In this document: positions 9,825 through 22,300 of the stretch, in pieces
Layout: every line of letters starts with the position of its first letter
Numbering within the stretch: position 1 is the first letter of the stretch
Assembly (NCBI GenBank): GCA_012934845.2
Contig: WNNJ02002241.1
Span: forward strand, 1 to 64,000
Length of the DNA stretch: 64,000 nt
Origin: Pomphorhynchus laevis
Taxonomy: Eukaryota > Acanthocephala > Palaeacanthocephala > Echinorhynchida > Pomphorhynchidae
Reading direction: 5' to 3'
Program-made: the position numbers and the translations under genes
The notes under the pieces: generated by a model
The model's input: the letters and a program-made list of their open reading frames with translations, nothing else
What the model was told of the DNA's origin: nothing
Databases searched by the model: none

Positions 9825-9990
9825 CAAAGTATTGCCCAGGTACACTCTAGTGTACCTGGACAATCTCGTGACTTGTCTTCTTTGCGAGATGTCCCCATGA
9901 GCATAACGCAAGATTTCTTAAGCTCCTTATGTTGAGATTACCGTCTGTCATATACACCGATTGGGCCTTCAGGTGTCTAAAAGACCCTAG
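9825..9990 (+). mobile_element. 3' fragment of the Jockey/I/R1-group LINE
   Basis: The order GTACCTGGACAATCTCG ... GATGTCCCC ... CAAGATTTCTTAAGCTCC ... TTGGGCCTTCAGG corresponds to the post-RT region of the longer copy at about 58240-58320 and to the fragment at 33290-33515. It is a short, 5'-truncated and diverged relic. Confidence 0.65.
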
Positions 9991-10444
9991 CTGAATCAAG
10001 ACTTGTTTCTGTGATCCAAATTTTTGACTAACAATATTAGTCATCGTCAGGGACATCTGAAGTTTCAAAATTATAAAATGAAGCCAAAATAAAAATAAAA
10101 ATTTTCCGAATTAAAAAATTTCATTAAGACCCACAGAGTCTCAAGTATGAGCTTTCCATCTCTGTGTATTTGATATTTATTACAAGGTGTAGTATGCGAA
10201 TTAGCAGAGCTAGAGCTGTTCGAAGTTGTGGTGCTGAAAAAGATTTGAATATGATATTTTCGAGATCAATTTGTCTTACTTGCATTGTACTATTGCCGAT
10301 CATTTCTTTAAATATATATATTAAGTATTGGTTAAGTTATTGTAGAGCCCGTATATATTATATTAATAATAAATATAATATAATATAACTATAATTTATA
10401 TAATAACATAATTATAATATTATATAGCTATGATATAAAATTAT

Positions 10445-11180
10445 ATTATGCATATTGCTAGAAAATTATTATGATTAATATTATATTAATATTAATAATA
10501 TAATATTAATATTATATTAATATTATATTAATATTATATTATATTAATATTAAATTATTATTATTAATTACTCAAGGAAAATACGATTTTATTTTGTAAA
10601 AAAGCTTTCGATCGTTTAGATCCTTTACAAGTTGCAACATTGAGTAATAAAATAGTTGGTACATTGAGTAATATATTGAAAATGAAGCCTGCCACAACAC
10701 CTCATGGACAGGTATAAATAATTCATTGCAACGAATGTGAATGTGCCTTCATCAGTCAAACTAATCACAAAATTCAATACCCGCATATATCAACACTGCT
10801 ATGCCCTCAAACTAGGTGAAACGTCGTCAGCCATTGCAAATCATGTTCTCCAGACGGGCCACGTAATTGGATTTGATCAAATTTCATGCTTATCGAAAAA
10901 CGGCCAGTGCAGACAGTTTGTCAGGTTTTGCATAGCGGCACATAACCCAATGATGGACCATAACACAAGCAATTGGAATTTGAAATTACTACTTACGAAC
11001 GAAATGAGAATCACTGAATATGAATAATTCTTCCTGATCGTTTTGTACAATATACAACGTGTCGATTTTAAATGTTGCAACTTGAAAGGATCTAAATGAT
11101 CGTAAGCTTGTTTACTATATAAAATCGTATTTTCCTTGAGTCTATAATAATTTTCCAACGATATGCATAATAATCCACAA
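10445..11180. mobile_element. Inverted-repeat-flanked Penelope-like fragment
   Basis: The segment CTCAAGGAAAATACGATTTTA...GATCCTTTACAAGTTGCAAC (10571-10638) recurs inverted at about 11075-11142. A second matching block (ATGCATATTGCTAGAAAATT at about 10449) recurs inverted just outside the right arm, at 11150-11170. In the left arm the two blocks are separated by about 95 bp of TA-rich sequence. A GIY-YIG endonuclease relic lies between the arms. Inverted head-to-head arrangements of partial copies are known for PLEs. Confidence 0.6.
10715..11027 (+). pseudogene. GIY-YIG endonuclease relic of a Penelope-like element
   Basis: One frame gives HCNECECAFISQTNHKI, the Cys-rich start of a PLE GIY-YIG domain (usually CxxCxxxYIGQT). 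The next frame continues with TRIYQH, ETSSAIANHVLQTGHVIGFD and RQFVRFCIAAHN, the order found in PLE endonucleases. At least one frameshift separates the two parts. The enzyme would nick target DNA for PLE insertion; this copy is dead. Confidence 0.7.
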
Positions 11181-12279
11181 GACTCAAGTGAAATTCTAAT
11201 GTATATATTTGAATTTGTAAATTGGGAACATTTAGGTTGTCTCTAAAATGAGCGTTAGACAAATATTTAGACAAACAATTGAAACAATAGAAACATATTG
11301 ACGTAACAGTTGATGATTGAGTGTATTCAATTTACAAAAAATTACAGTTAAATAGTTTATAGCGATTATTTGTTTGCCTGGGAAGATTGCAAATATGTAA
11401 ATCATGCCTTACTTCATTTGTTGTTCTTCCGTAGCGTGATGAACTTATCAATCTTAAATGAATCTGACTGCAGTTACTTGTTTGCTCTAGAAAATAATCC
11501 TTGAAATCTCACACAGCACTATTATTCAGCTCGTTTTATAGCTATAATACCAGAATTGTTGCAAAGTTATATTTATAAAATTATGTTAGGATATTGTAAT
11601 TTTCATCAAAGACTTGTAATCTTCATTTATTTGTTGCGCCGGATGATTATTTTATTATTTTCATCTTCAATATATCCATAATATTAATGTGTAAGCTAAC
11701 TATTTTACACTACTATGTCTCACCTAATATCTTTAGGTTAGTTCTCCTATTCTTATACGATTCGGATGAAATTCAATCCACTGTACCCTCGGTACGACTA
11801 CTTTAGGTTGTGGATGTTGAGGTTAGAATTAGCATGAAAAGTCTTCGTTAATGCACATAAGCATCTCGTAAATGCAAATAATGATCCACTCCGCTACGGC
11901 CTTGGCTGCTGTAAAAGGGAGTTGTGGTGCTTTTTGTTTATTGTTTGGAATTAACAAGCTACTCGTACCAGAGGGCAAGCGAAAAACATGACTTATATAT
12001 TGTGGATTTCTTTATATAAGGTAAGGCAAAAACCGAACAATTAATTGTGCATCTCAACATAAATTTTAATATTGCAAATTTAAAATATATCAGGTAAAGC
12101 TGGAAACGATATAATATTAGTAATAAATGTATCAATTTATTAATTAATTTAATTAATTACTTAATATATTATTAATATTGTTGTATTAATTAACATATAA
12201 ATACAAAATATAAATAGTTATATTATATACAATATAACACCCATAATATTCAATATAATATATAATACAATATAATGTA
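11181..12279. other. Unassigned AT-rich DNA
   Basis: No gene was recognised. A minus-strand open stretch at about 11840-12000 encodes about 55 residues of mixed composition (HVFRLPSGTSSLLIPNN...) that could be an exon, but its flanking splice phases do not join exon 9 of the SGSM-like gene directly. The rest is TA-rich. Confidence 0.4.
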
Positions 12280-12570
12280 CAATAAGATAAAATGTAAAGA
12301 ATGTGATGCAACCTACGTGGGTCAGATTAAACGACTATTTACCTCAGAATAAAGAATATCGTAATACTCTAAGGAAAAGAAACATGTCATCTGCTATTTT
12401 GAACCATTCCCTTTATAAAATACACCAAGACGATGTCAGAATACTTGTAAAAGAACCAGATAATTAAAGGCGTTTAATACTTGAGTGTATGCACATCAAT
12501 TGGTAGTGGTAAAAACATGCATGGTAATAAATCGAATTATAATTTAAGAATTCCCATGGATAGTATGATA
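12280..12570 (+). pseudogene. Second GIY-YIG endonuclease relic (Penelope-like)
   Basis: IKCKECDATYVGQIKRL (CxxCxxxYVGQ) is followed, after a stop and frame change, by EYRNTLRKRNMSSAILNHSL and RILVKEPDN. This is the same domain order as the relic at 10715 but clearly different in sequence, so it comes from another PLE copy or family. Confidence 0.65.
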
Positions 12571-13189
12571 GTAAAATTTTCTCGTATATTCCATACCCAT
12601 AGGATATAAGTCAATATTTGTTTGTTTTGGAAAGCTACTATCTTGAAAAGGATTACTGTGCACAAAAACATTGTGCGAATAATTCATTATGTCTAAACAT
12701 AGAATTAGATGGCACACGAATGTAATTTTAACAGAATTTCATTAATTATTTAATATATTATTTATATTGTTCTATTGATTAACATATATTGCAAAATATA
12801 AATAGTAATAATATTTTTATAATATACAATATCACACCCATAATATACAATATAATATATAACAATAAGGTGTCATATAAAAAAATAAAAATAAAAATTA
12901 AAATTAATACTAATATTAATTAATATTAATATTAATATTAATTAATATTAATTAATATAGTTAAATAATATTCCAATGTATATCAATAGTACTCTTAAAA
13001 TATGTATATTACAGAAATAATAAATTATTACTATTCTAAATAATTAGATTGAAAAGAATATAATTTAAATTTTATTTACTATGAATTTATTAAATCCGTA
13101 TATTCTTTTTACAAATTGGATAATTGGTGTGATATTTTTATCATAAAGACTTGAATGTACAAAACATCAATTATTCAAAATCTCGTTAC
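12571..13189. other. AT-rich, intron of the SGSM-like gene or flank
   Basis: A short plus-strand frame at about 12605-12730 has an EGF-like cysteine spacing but is too short to call. The rest contains TA-rich simple sequence (ATTAATATTAAT repeats at about 12900-12960). Nothing else was recognised. Confidence 0.4.
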
Positions 13190-13360
13190 CTTCATTACAT
13201 TTAACGGCTGGTTGAAATATATAGGTTGGTGCCATCTCCTTTGCTAAAGCCAACAAGAATTTATTGGCGTCAGTACAGTTACTAAATCCAATTGGAGGGT
13301 AATGTATACCGCTTAGGCATATAAATGTTATAACGGCCATTTTATTTGTGTTTCTGTGTT
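13190..13360 (-). CDS. SGSM-like gene exon 9 (last one found)
   Basis: 171 nt (2 + 56 codons + 1) after the acceptor TTTATTTAG. VITFICLSGIHYPPIGFS and KFLLALAKEMAPTYIF align with TVVLVSQDGIQRPPFRFP and HLLQFLSCLENGLLPHG. The exon ends at GAAG|GTAACG, so coding continues to the left. An alternative reading as a 57-residue ORF starting within the exon is less likely. Confidence 0.7.
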
Positions 13361-16300
13361 CTAAATAAAAAATGGTTATAACAAATATTACATATATTTT
13401 TCAAACATTTTCAAAAATAAAAACACAAGCAAAAATATTAAACCACTACCGCTAATAATAAGAACATCACTTACGAATAAGCTACAAAAATAAAATCTTT
13501 AAGATAGTATTATTACATTATTAAACTATCTTACAAAGAACGTTTTATGTGGCTATTAACAAATAATTGCATTAACTCACAAATTTATCAAATAAATTAA
13601 TCATTTTTAGAGAGAGATTGGTTTTACAAAACCATATTTATGTAACCGTCTGACTTAATTGCATATGTATTCGAAATTTGTCATTGACATGTTTTGGGTC
13701 TTAATCAGTTGAGAATTGAAAATTCTGGATCAATAGGATGATGATTAGATTTTCATATTTTCAATGAGCTATGCCATAAAAGTGAATAATAGTTTCGTGT
13801 GCTTTACCATTATAATAAAACAAATCAATTTCGCAAGATTATTATGCAGCATGCCGTGTGCTATATCGCTTTTCAAATCTTAAATTTAAACCTTGTAAAA
13901 AAATTTCGAAAAGCTATTTACGAAAAATATGTAGTATTGACTATTATAATGTATTTTATACCATTTTTTACTTTAATATTAAAGTATTTACAATTTTTGT
14001 TTAATCGTTTAAGATATTAGCGAAATATCTTAAATTATTAATCAAATTATTTTTTATAATTAATTAATTATTGCATTAATTATTTATAATTAATCAAAAT
14101 TTTTAATTCTCAGATATTTTAATATGCTCTTTGGAATAAAAAATCTGTTCACTCCTTTAATAATTATGAACTTTTTATGTAGAGAAATAACAAATAATTT
14201 AATAAAATTAGTCATTATTTGTTTAATAGTGTCAGATATTGCAAAATATCCGCCAAAATTTCAAATTTTATTTCCGAATAAAATTTATCTACCTTTTAGG
14301 TTTTCGGCGGATGCGAAACTGCACAATAGCGCGACAATTTGTGAACAGTCAATAGTAATTAGACTTGGATTAACTTTACAATACACTCTGTATAAAATAT
14401 AAAATAAAACATTATAGATTAGTTCAAAATACCCCTTGTTGTAGAGTTTATGATAAAATGAAGATCTCAAAACAGCGTAATTCGATATCCACGTTATTTG
14501 TAAAGATTGGAGACGGCGTTCGATAAACATATAACCCATGAAATTGGTGTTTTCCTAAAATTGTTTTCTGTCGATATATGTGAGTAGAAAAATTATCAAG
14601 TAAACATTATAATATTTAAAGATTATATAATATTTAAAATAACAATATAACAAATTGACTGTTCACTCATTGATTTCTCTTATTTATTAGTGGAGAGAGT
14701 GAAATACAAAATTTTATTTAAATATTGAAAAATTTATCTTTATATTGAAATATTTGAAATATTTAAACATTTAAATTTATATTGTAATATTTAAAAATTT
14801 ATTTTTATTCTGATTTATTTAAATCAGGATAAAATTGTACAACATATTTTTACTGTTTAATTATTTATAAAGCTGTCAATTGCATTACTTGGTGCAGCAG
14901 ATCAAAAGTGTCAATTGTACATTTTACATGGCGCAGCGGATCCAACGACTATATGTGCTCCTTATTAAAAAAACATAAAATAAAAGAATTAATATAAAAC
15001 ACAATTTAATAGAATAACATACAAAACTAAAAGCAATGAATTTTAAATATTAAAAGACAGTAGTAAAACAATTATATCAAATCACCAATACATTTATACA
15101 GTAAATAAATGAAAAATTGCAATTATATTTAAGCAATTGTATAAAACAATAATTAAATTAATATAAAATGTTTGTTATTGATTCAATATCCGGCTTATTA
15201 TTAGGCATCAGTATATTTCTATTTTTGTGCATAAAAAATATGAAAAACTATAAATTCCCATCACTTGAATAGAATTTTGTTTCGTAGCAATATTGAATCG
15301 AGAAACCTAATTCAGAATCAGATTAGATATAGTTTCTTAGGATAATCGAGTTTATTTTGTAATGTAATATGTACATATATATAACCAAATCAAGCCAACA
15401 TAAGTGGGGTAAGATCTATCTTGATTGTCTGTACAAATTGTTGTATCGGAAATATTACAAGACGATGGGACAGGTTGAAATCTCGGTTCAAAGATGGTCT
15501 TTTTCATCGGCTTTCTATAAAATGGCAAAAAACTAATTGCTAATGAACATTTTGAAAGAAGAGAAAATCATTAGAGCAACCTTTTAAGTACTCATGGAAC
15601 GTATCAAATATTAAAACGGCAATCTTATACTGTGTGATTTCGTTTTCAGCAATATTCAAAAACTCTACACAAAACATGTTCATTTTCATCGAGTATTACA
15701 CGAGTGTAACCATGCTGTGCCGATTTGTTGGATCAATTAGGTGTCCTACAATTAATTTCAATGCTTTTTCGCAAAGTGCAAACATCTATTATTAAATTAA
15801 TAATAATTAAATGCAATTATATTGGCGTATGACTTAATTTTAATTTAAGAAATGTGAAATTTTAGGATTTTTTATTGCTACAATATATCCTAAAGATGGT
15901 TGCAATAGCTGCTAAAATATAATAACTAATTTTCTTCAAATACAAAAGCCTTCATTTATTCTAAATAAGAATAAAGAAAAGTAAAATTTAAAATTCATTT
16001 TTAACATCAGAATATACCTGCATCAATGCTACATAATTTTTAGCATAAAGTATACTAGATCTATCATTATTGTACAAATGATCAACAGCACGTCGAGGTT
16101 CTTTAGCGATCGATACTCTTAAACTATTTTCTTCTGTTAGTGAGTAACTTCTACATCGACATTTTACATTTTCATATCTTGGATCGGAGCTAATCAATCC
16201 AATGCCTAATTTTTGTCGGTTTATTAATTCATGTGCATCAGGTTCTAGATTTGATTGAAAATTGAATACATTAGAATTGTTAAAGTGTAACACTTCCAAA

Positions 16301-19300
16301 CCACCTAAAGATTAAAGAAAGTTCAAAACTTCTATAATTTTTAAATTTACTGAGTAAATTGATGAATATACTACTGCTTGTCGGATCCGAGATAATAGAG
16401 TCGAAATCGTAAAATATTCTAAATACTGTCGAAAATGGCGAATAACATAAATACTGAAATTAAATACAATGTTTATAAACCATAAAAAACGGATTGATGA
16501 ATTGACATCTATACTAATATAGCTATGACATCGCCATGATCTTAGTGTTTTAATATATATCGTACAGGTTCAACCGTTGAAATCTTAATTCGAGATAGTG
16601 CTTAAAATAATCGTTAAGTACAGGTATTTGTAAATTGACTCTATTGCATTGAATAGTAAGCAGTCGCGCCAAAAACTGACCACCTTTCATGACCTAATTC
16701 GTTGGCGGTAGAGAAAAATACGTTGCTCAGAAGGTTTTACTCTGATACCATCAGAGTGGCTATCTTTTAGACAGCTATTCAACTCTTCCCCATAATTGGT
16801 AATGAGAGTTTGACCGAATTTAATTCTACCTATCATCCGAATATACCGCGTTGCTTTCGACTTCATATAAAGGTCGTATTTACAATCCCACTCCAACAAA
16901 ACTCAAGGTCCTGGCTAAAATGCTACACCTTCCCAATCTCTCTGTTTTGGCCAGACAGACCCTCTCGAATGAATACTGAAGTTCTAGATATAGGCTCCAG
17001 CTGAGCAGAGATATGGCGAGCGTTGCTAACCTTAAACCTTCTCAGTCTTCCTTTTGAAAGATATTCAAGAAAGAGAAGTTTGTCTGCTAAAAAGATATGG
17101 CTATGGGTTGAATTGGGAGCATTGGCTTTGACAGATTTTTGGAAGAGTCGTTATCCCTACATAATTATGGAGCCACTCAATCTTTCCAACCAATCCCGTC
17201 TTGGGGTGACTTCAGGAGCAGGGACTTATCTGTTACAGATATCTTTAGCTCTTGGGTTCCACATCCGGGCACCTCCAATTCCATCGCTCCACTATCTTCT
17301 CGGATCTGTCAGCTTTTGACAACCGATCAAAGAAGATAAGTGGCGTTACATTGCTTTTAGCCTCACCTTCTGATGTAGCCGCATCAATATTAATCGTAAA
17401 ATGTTTTACCAAAACGTAATCCGGTCTCATGTCCTAAAGACCTGTGGCCCATTTTGATTCAGAACTCCCTCATTTCCATCTACGAAAAAGCACTTGCGCG
17501 TAGAATCCGCGATCATTTAATAATACGTTATTTAATCCAACCAAGTTTTCACGGGTATGTCAAAGGGCGCTCGGTCCATTCAGAAATTGGTGAAGTGCAT
17601 CAGTTTTGTCTAAATAACAATCATCAACTTACTGTGGCTGTTTTCCTTGATTTTTCTGCTGTTTTGACCGCATCTCCATTCCCTTCCTTATCTCTTCTCT
17701 CAGGTCCCGCAGGTTGCCTGCGAGAATTGTTAACAGTGTGAAGATATTTTTGTACACTAAGCGATTCTATTATGAAGACGACCCTGATGTGCGTCAGTTC
17801 TACCATATTACGGGTGTACCCCAAGACTCACCACTTTCTCCAATCTTATTTCTTGGTGCCTTCATCGAACTATATAAGATATTTAAACGTGATCAACATC
17901 TAGTGATATACGCTGATGATACCACATCCCTGTTTTCTGGAGGCAGGTGCAAAGATGTAGTCTTGGACATTAGCCGTTTCTTTTTAAGATTAAAAGACCA
18001 GTTAAATATGTCCAATCTTATTTTGAATTACTCATGATTTTCAAATCATGTCTCTTCATTATTCTTCTGATACCCATATTCTTTGCGATACCCTCGATAT
18101 TGTTGCGCTACCTTGGCGTCTTGCCTTATCTTTTTCATGGTGCATATCTGATCCTGCTCTATCCGACCACTTACTTGTTACATGTTCTATCCCTTTGTTA
18201 AAAATCAATGTTCCTGCGAAAATTATCTCGTGTCGTTCTTGGAAATTCCTCGACTTTTCCCTTCTTCGCTCTCATATTAACCGCTCTCCGTTAATGTATC
18301 CTTCTTCTATCTACCAATCCCCTAATTACTTATGTACCCTCTTTGACAATGTATTTTGCTCTATCCTCGATGAAATTCTTCCCCTTTAAACTTTTGTTCA
18401 ATCACGTCACTATCGTGCAACATGGTTCTACACGAAGTGTGTGACTTCAAAACGCCTCCTGCGTCGTTCTTTCCGAACTTATCATCGTTATCTCAGACTA
18501 TCTTCAGAACTTGACTCATCCGTTTATCGTAACCAATTATTTGCTCTTCGTTGTTCGCATAGGCAACTTCTGAGTTCTAAGGCACGTATTGTTTGGCGAA
18601 ACAAACTGCCTTCCGTAAATGATAATCGAACGAAATGGAAATCTCTTAATTTTCTACTTTCTCGCTTCTCCGTCACCTCCACTCTTGATCCTTCTCAATT
18701 CTCCGATTACCTAATTTCAAAAACTACTTCTCTAATCGATTCGATCATTGTCCTTCCACGAACTTCTGGTATCTTATCTATTCGTGTCCCTTAGCTCTTT
18801 TACCTACTTGCAATATCTGAAGATGAGGAATTTTGCCTTATTATTTCGTCAACCTGTACATCCTCTCATGCCGATCCAATCCCTACTCGAATTATCAAAT
18901 TGTTGTTACCAGACTTCAAACCTTTTCTTACTAACCTCTTTAACTCGTCAATACGGAATGGAATATTTCCTGGTTTTGGAAAGCGGCCATTGTTCATCAC
19001 CTACTTAAAAAAGAATTTCTTGACCCCTATCTTCCTTCATCTTATTGCCCAACAGTTATCGCTCTTTATCGCAGATCTACATTTCTTTTCAATCTGCTTT
19101 CCGCTCCAATCATTCCACTGAACTAGCCTGTCAAAGTATTTTATTATTCGCTCTTCGCTCGTGACAAAGGACTTTGTAGTATGGTAATATCGCTCGATAT
19201 TTCATCTGCATTCGACATTGTCGATCACAAAATCCTTCTTTTTCGTCTTCGCTATCACTATGGCTTCTCTTCGTCCACATTGGCTTGATTCTCTTCGTAT

Positions 19301-22300
19301 CTCTCCGATCGATCATTTTCCGTCCATTCTAATTCAACGTGTTCTCCTCTATCTTCTCTCTCTTGTGGTGTACCTCAAGGTTTAGTACTTGGCCCTATTT
19401 TATTGACGCTTCTTCTTGGAGATTTATCTTGTATAACTAATAAATTCTGATTCAGAGTAATGCAGTACGCTGATAATATACTTCTTTATTCTCACTCGTA
19501 TCCTAATTCCTTAAGCCAACTTTTCAAATCCGCGTCAAATTGTTTTCATGCTCTATCATAACATCTAATTTCTTTGCGCATGATCTTCAATCCTACCAAA
19601 TATAAAGTGTTGTGGATTTTACCCTCCTCAGTTTCTGTATATTCTCCTTCTCTGTATCTCTAGATCACAATTATTCCTGCTGTAGATAAACTAGTATTTC
19701 TATGTGTTTACGTTGACAATAATCTGCATCTCGATCTCTTCATTCGTGATAAAACTATCTTCAAATATTCTTCTCCGTGATATTCGTCTCGTCAGAAATT
19801 CACTAAAATTTGAGTTCATCTAAATTTCTTATCTCCTTTTTACTTTTCTCATGTATTGATTATTGTCTTAACATTCTCGTCATCTTTTTAAAGTAATCCT
19901 TTAAACCTCTTCAGCGCCTCATTAACACTGCTGTGCGCGTCCTCTTTTGACTTCGTAAGTACGATCATATCTCCTCCTTTTTTCAAAACTTTGATGCTTA
20001 AATATTGAACATCGCTTTTGTTTGCGGCTGCCTTGTTAACTTATCGCCTTCTCCATTGTAATTCTTCTTCTTATCTTTATCTGTCAACTCTAAGTGAATC
20101 TATCTCTCCTTATACTCGCCTACTTTCCTGTGTTTATCGTCTGATACACGTCCCTCTTCACTCAACCAACTTCGGCCGTCATATATCATCTCTACATATC
20201 ACTGCTTCTCTACTTTGGAATTCCCTACATGATCACCTGCAATCTTCCTCCTCACTCCCTTTTTTCAAAAACCAACTACATTCACTGCTTCCAAACGAGT
20301 ATTTTTTTCAATCTGTTTTGCTTTTGTGGGCTTGTAAGCACACAGTCTGTGTGTATTTGCCACATTAAAAACTTTCCTTTTTAAATTGAAATAGCGATAT
20401 AACCGTGTTTTCTGATCATCTGCGTAGCTATGAAAAGTTAGTATCTTATTATATAACCTTATCACATTTTTGAGTTGTTAATGTTAAAATTTTATTTTTT
20501 AAACTCATAGTTTCTCCAGTCTAATATTTCCACAGTAGACGCACGTTCTAAAGTAGTGCGAAATTTAATAAATATATTTCATAAAGCTTGTAAGCACCTA
20601 ACCGAAAAAACAAATGTTACGAACTACAAACAAATAAATATTGTTATATTTATTTATTTGTTATATTTAATAATTTTATATTTATTTATTATATATTTAT
20701 CAGAAATCTTGGAAGTGCCTAACCGAAAAGATAAATGTTATGCACTACAAACAAATAAATAATGTTATTATAATATAAGAATGTTATTAGTTAATGATGG
20801 TTTTATAGACATGATATGAAAAATGTTTTTCTTTATTCTTGCAAGCTTCTAACACACAGTGTCCTTTTCAAGCAAACAGTAAAAACAAAACTACCGATTT
20901 ATACTAGTGACTACGAAAGAAATAGTAATAGCACTACGTCTCCTGTGACGTAGTGCTTAATACAAAGAAGTTAAAATTATAACATCAAATACTTTCTAAG
21001 TGATTCAAAGGCGAATTCCAATATTTCGGATATTATTTCAGATATTATCCGAAATATTAGTTAAAGACATCAAATTACAATGTTCTACTTTAAGGAAAAC
21101 TGAATTTTGTTTAATGAAAAATACCTCCGAGAAGTAAACGATTTAATCTTGTAATATCCAATTTAAAATATATCCACGATTCGAATCTTTTATTTACTAT
21201 GTAAACTATTTATGTAATTTTCGTTATCATAGCAATTAATATAGTAAATTTTAATTGAAAAGTATCGATTACGCACAACAGAGATTAACCAATATATAAG
21301 AAACTATTCAATAGATTAAGTTTTTAATATTACATTAATTATAAATGATAATTAATTAATAATAATTATAATCATTTCTGGTCAAAATGATTGAAAAATA
21401 TCCATTTTATTCTTCTCGTTTAATACATTATACAACTGCTTAGTACTCAGATTGCTCATAAAGATTGATTTGAAAAACGATTAAAAAAATCGTTTTTATT
21501 TAAATGGCTGTGTTTCAATATTGGCACTGATTTTTTATTTCTTTGTTTTAAATGTATTTACTGTGAATTATTGATTAGGCATTGTACAATATCACAGAGT
21601 TTACGCTGTGTCAAGGCCATTTGAACCCAACTTTGATGTATGTCTAGTGAAGGTAACGATCTCGTAAATGTTCTATAAAGCTTCGTTGTACGATTATTGC
21701 TCCATCTAAATATTCATGTTAATTACTATTTAGAAAACCAATAAAATTCAATGGTAAATTAGTAAATTTCAATGGTAAATTATTAAATGTTTAATCTTAA
21801 TTTTTAGTCGCTATTAGTAATAAATTGCGCTATTAGTTTTTGTTTCTTTCAACTCAATTTGAATTGTATTAGTATTTATTCCAACTCTTAATCAAACACA
21901 ACATGTGGCAAAAATTATGATAAAAATACAATTACGGGGTTTGTTCGAGAAAGTAGCAACTGCTACCGATGATGTGTGTAGGAAACACTTCAATTACAGT
22001 CTCAATTTTAATTTGAATATAAAACAACATTATTACACGTATTAATAATTATTGGAGATAGATCCAAGGGAAAAAGAAATTATTTTCGATATTTCGCTAA
22101 CTACTGAAGCTGCTAACAGAAGTTTGCGAAATATCAAAAATAATTTCTTCTTTCCTTTAATCCAGCTTCAATAATTATTTATCAATAATGGATCAGTATT
22201 AACTATTTAATAGCATTTCATTTTTAAAGTTCATGTAAGAAAATTATTTCTTATCAAATATTTCTTCAGCGATATGATTACAATCTTATCTATTAAATAG

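Noticed and set aside
12605-12730. EGF-like exon on the plus strand
   Set aside because: Only about 40 codons with three or four cysteines at EGF-like spacing; no splice-supported neighbour.
14124-14402. 92-codon plus-strand ORF
   Set aside because: It overlaps exon 8 of the SGSM-like gene on the opposite strand, whose splice phases and family match are better.
15988-16299. 103-codon single-exon gene
   Set aside because: The frame is exon 6 of the SGSM-like gene; its last codons after CAG|GT are intron.
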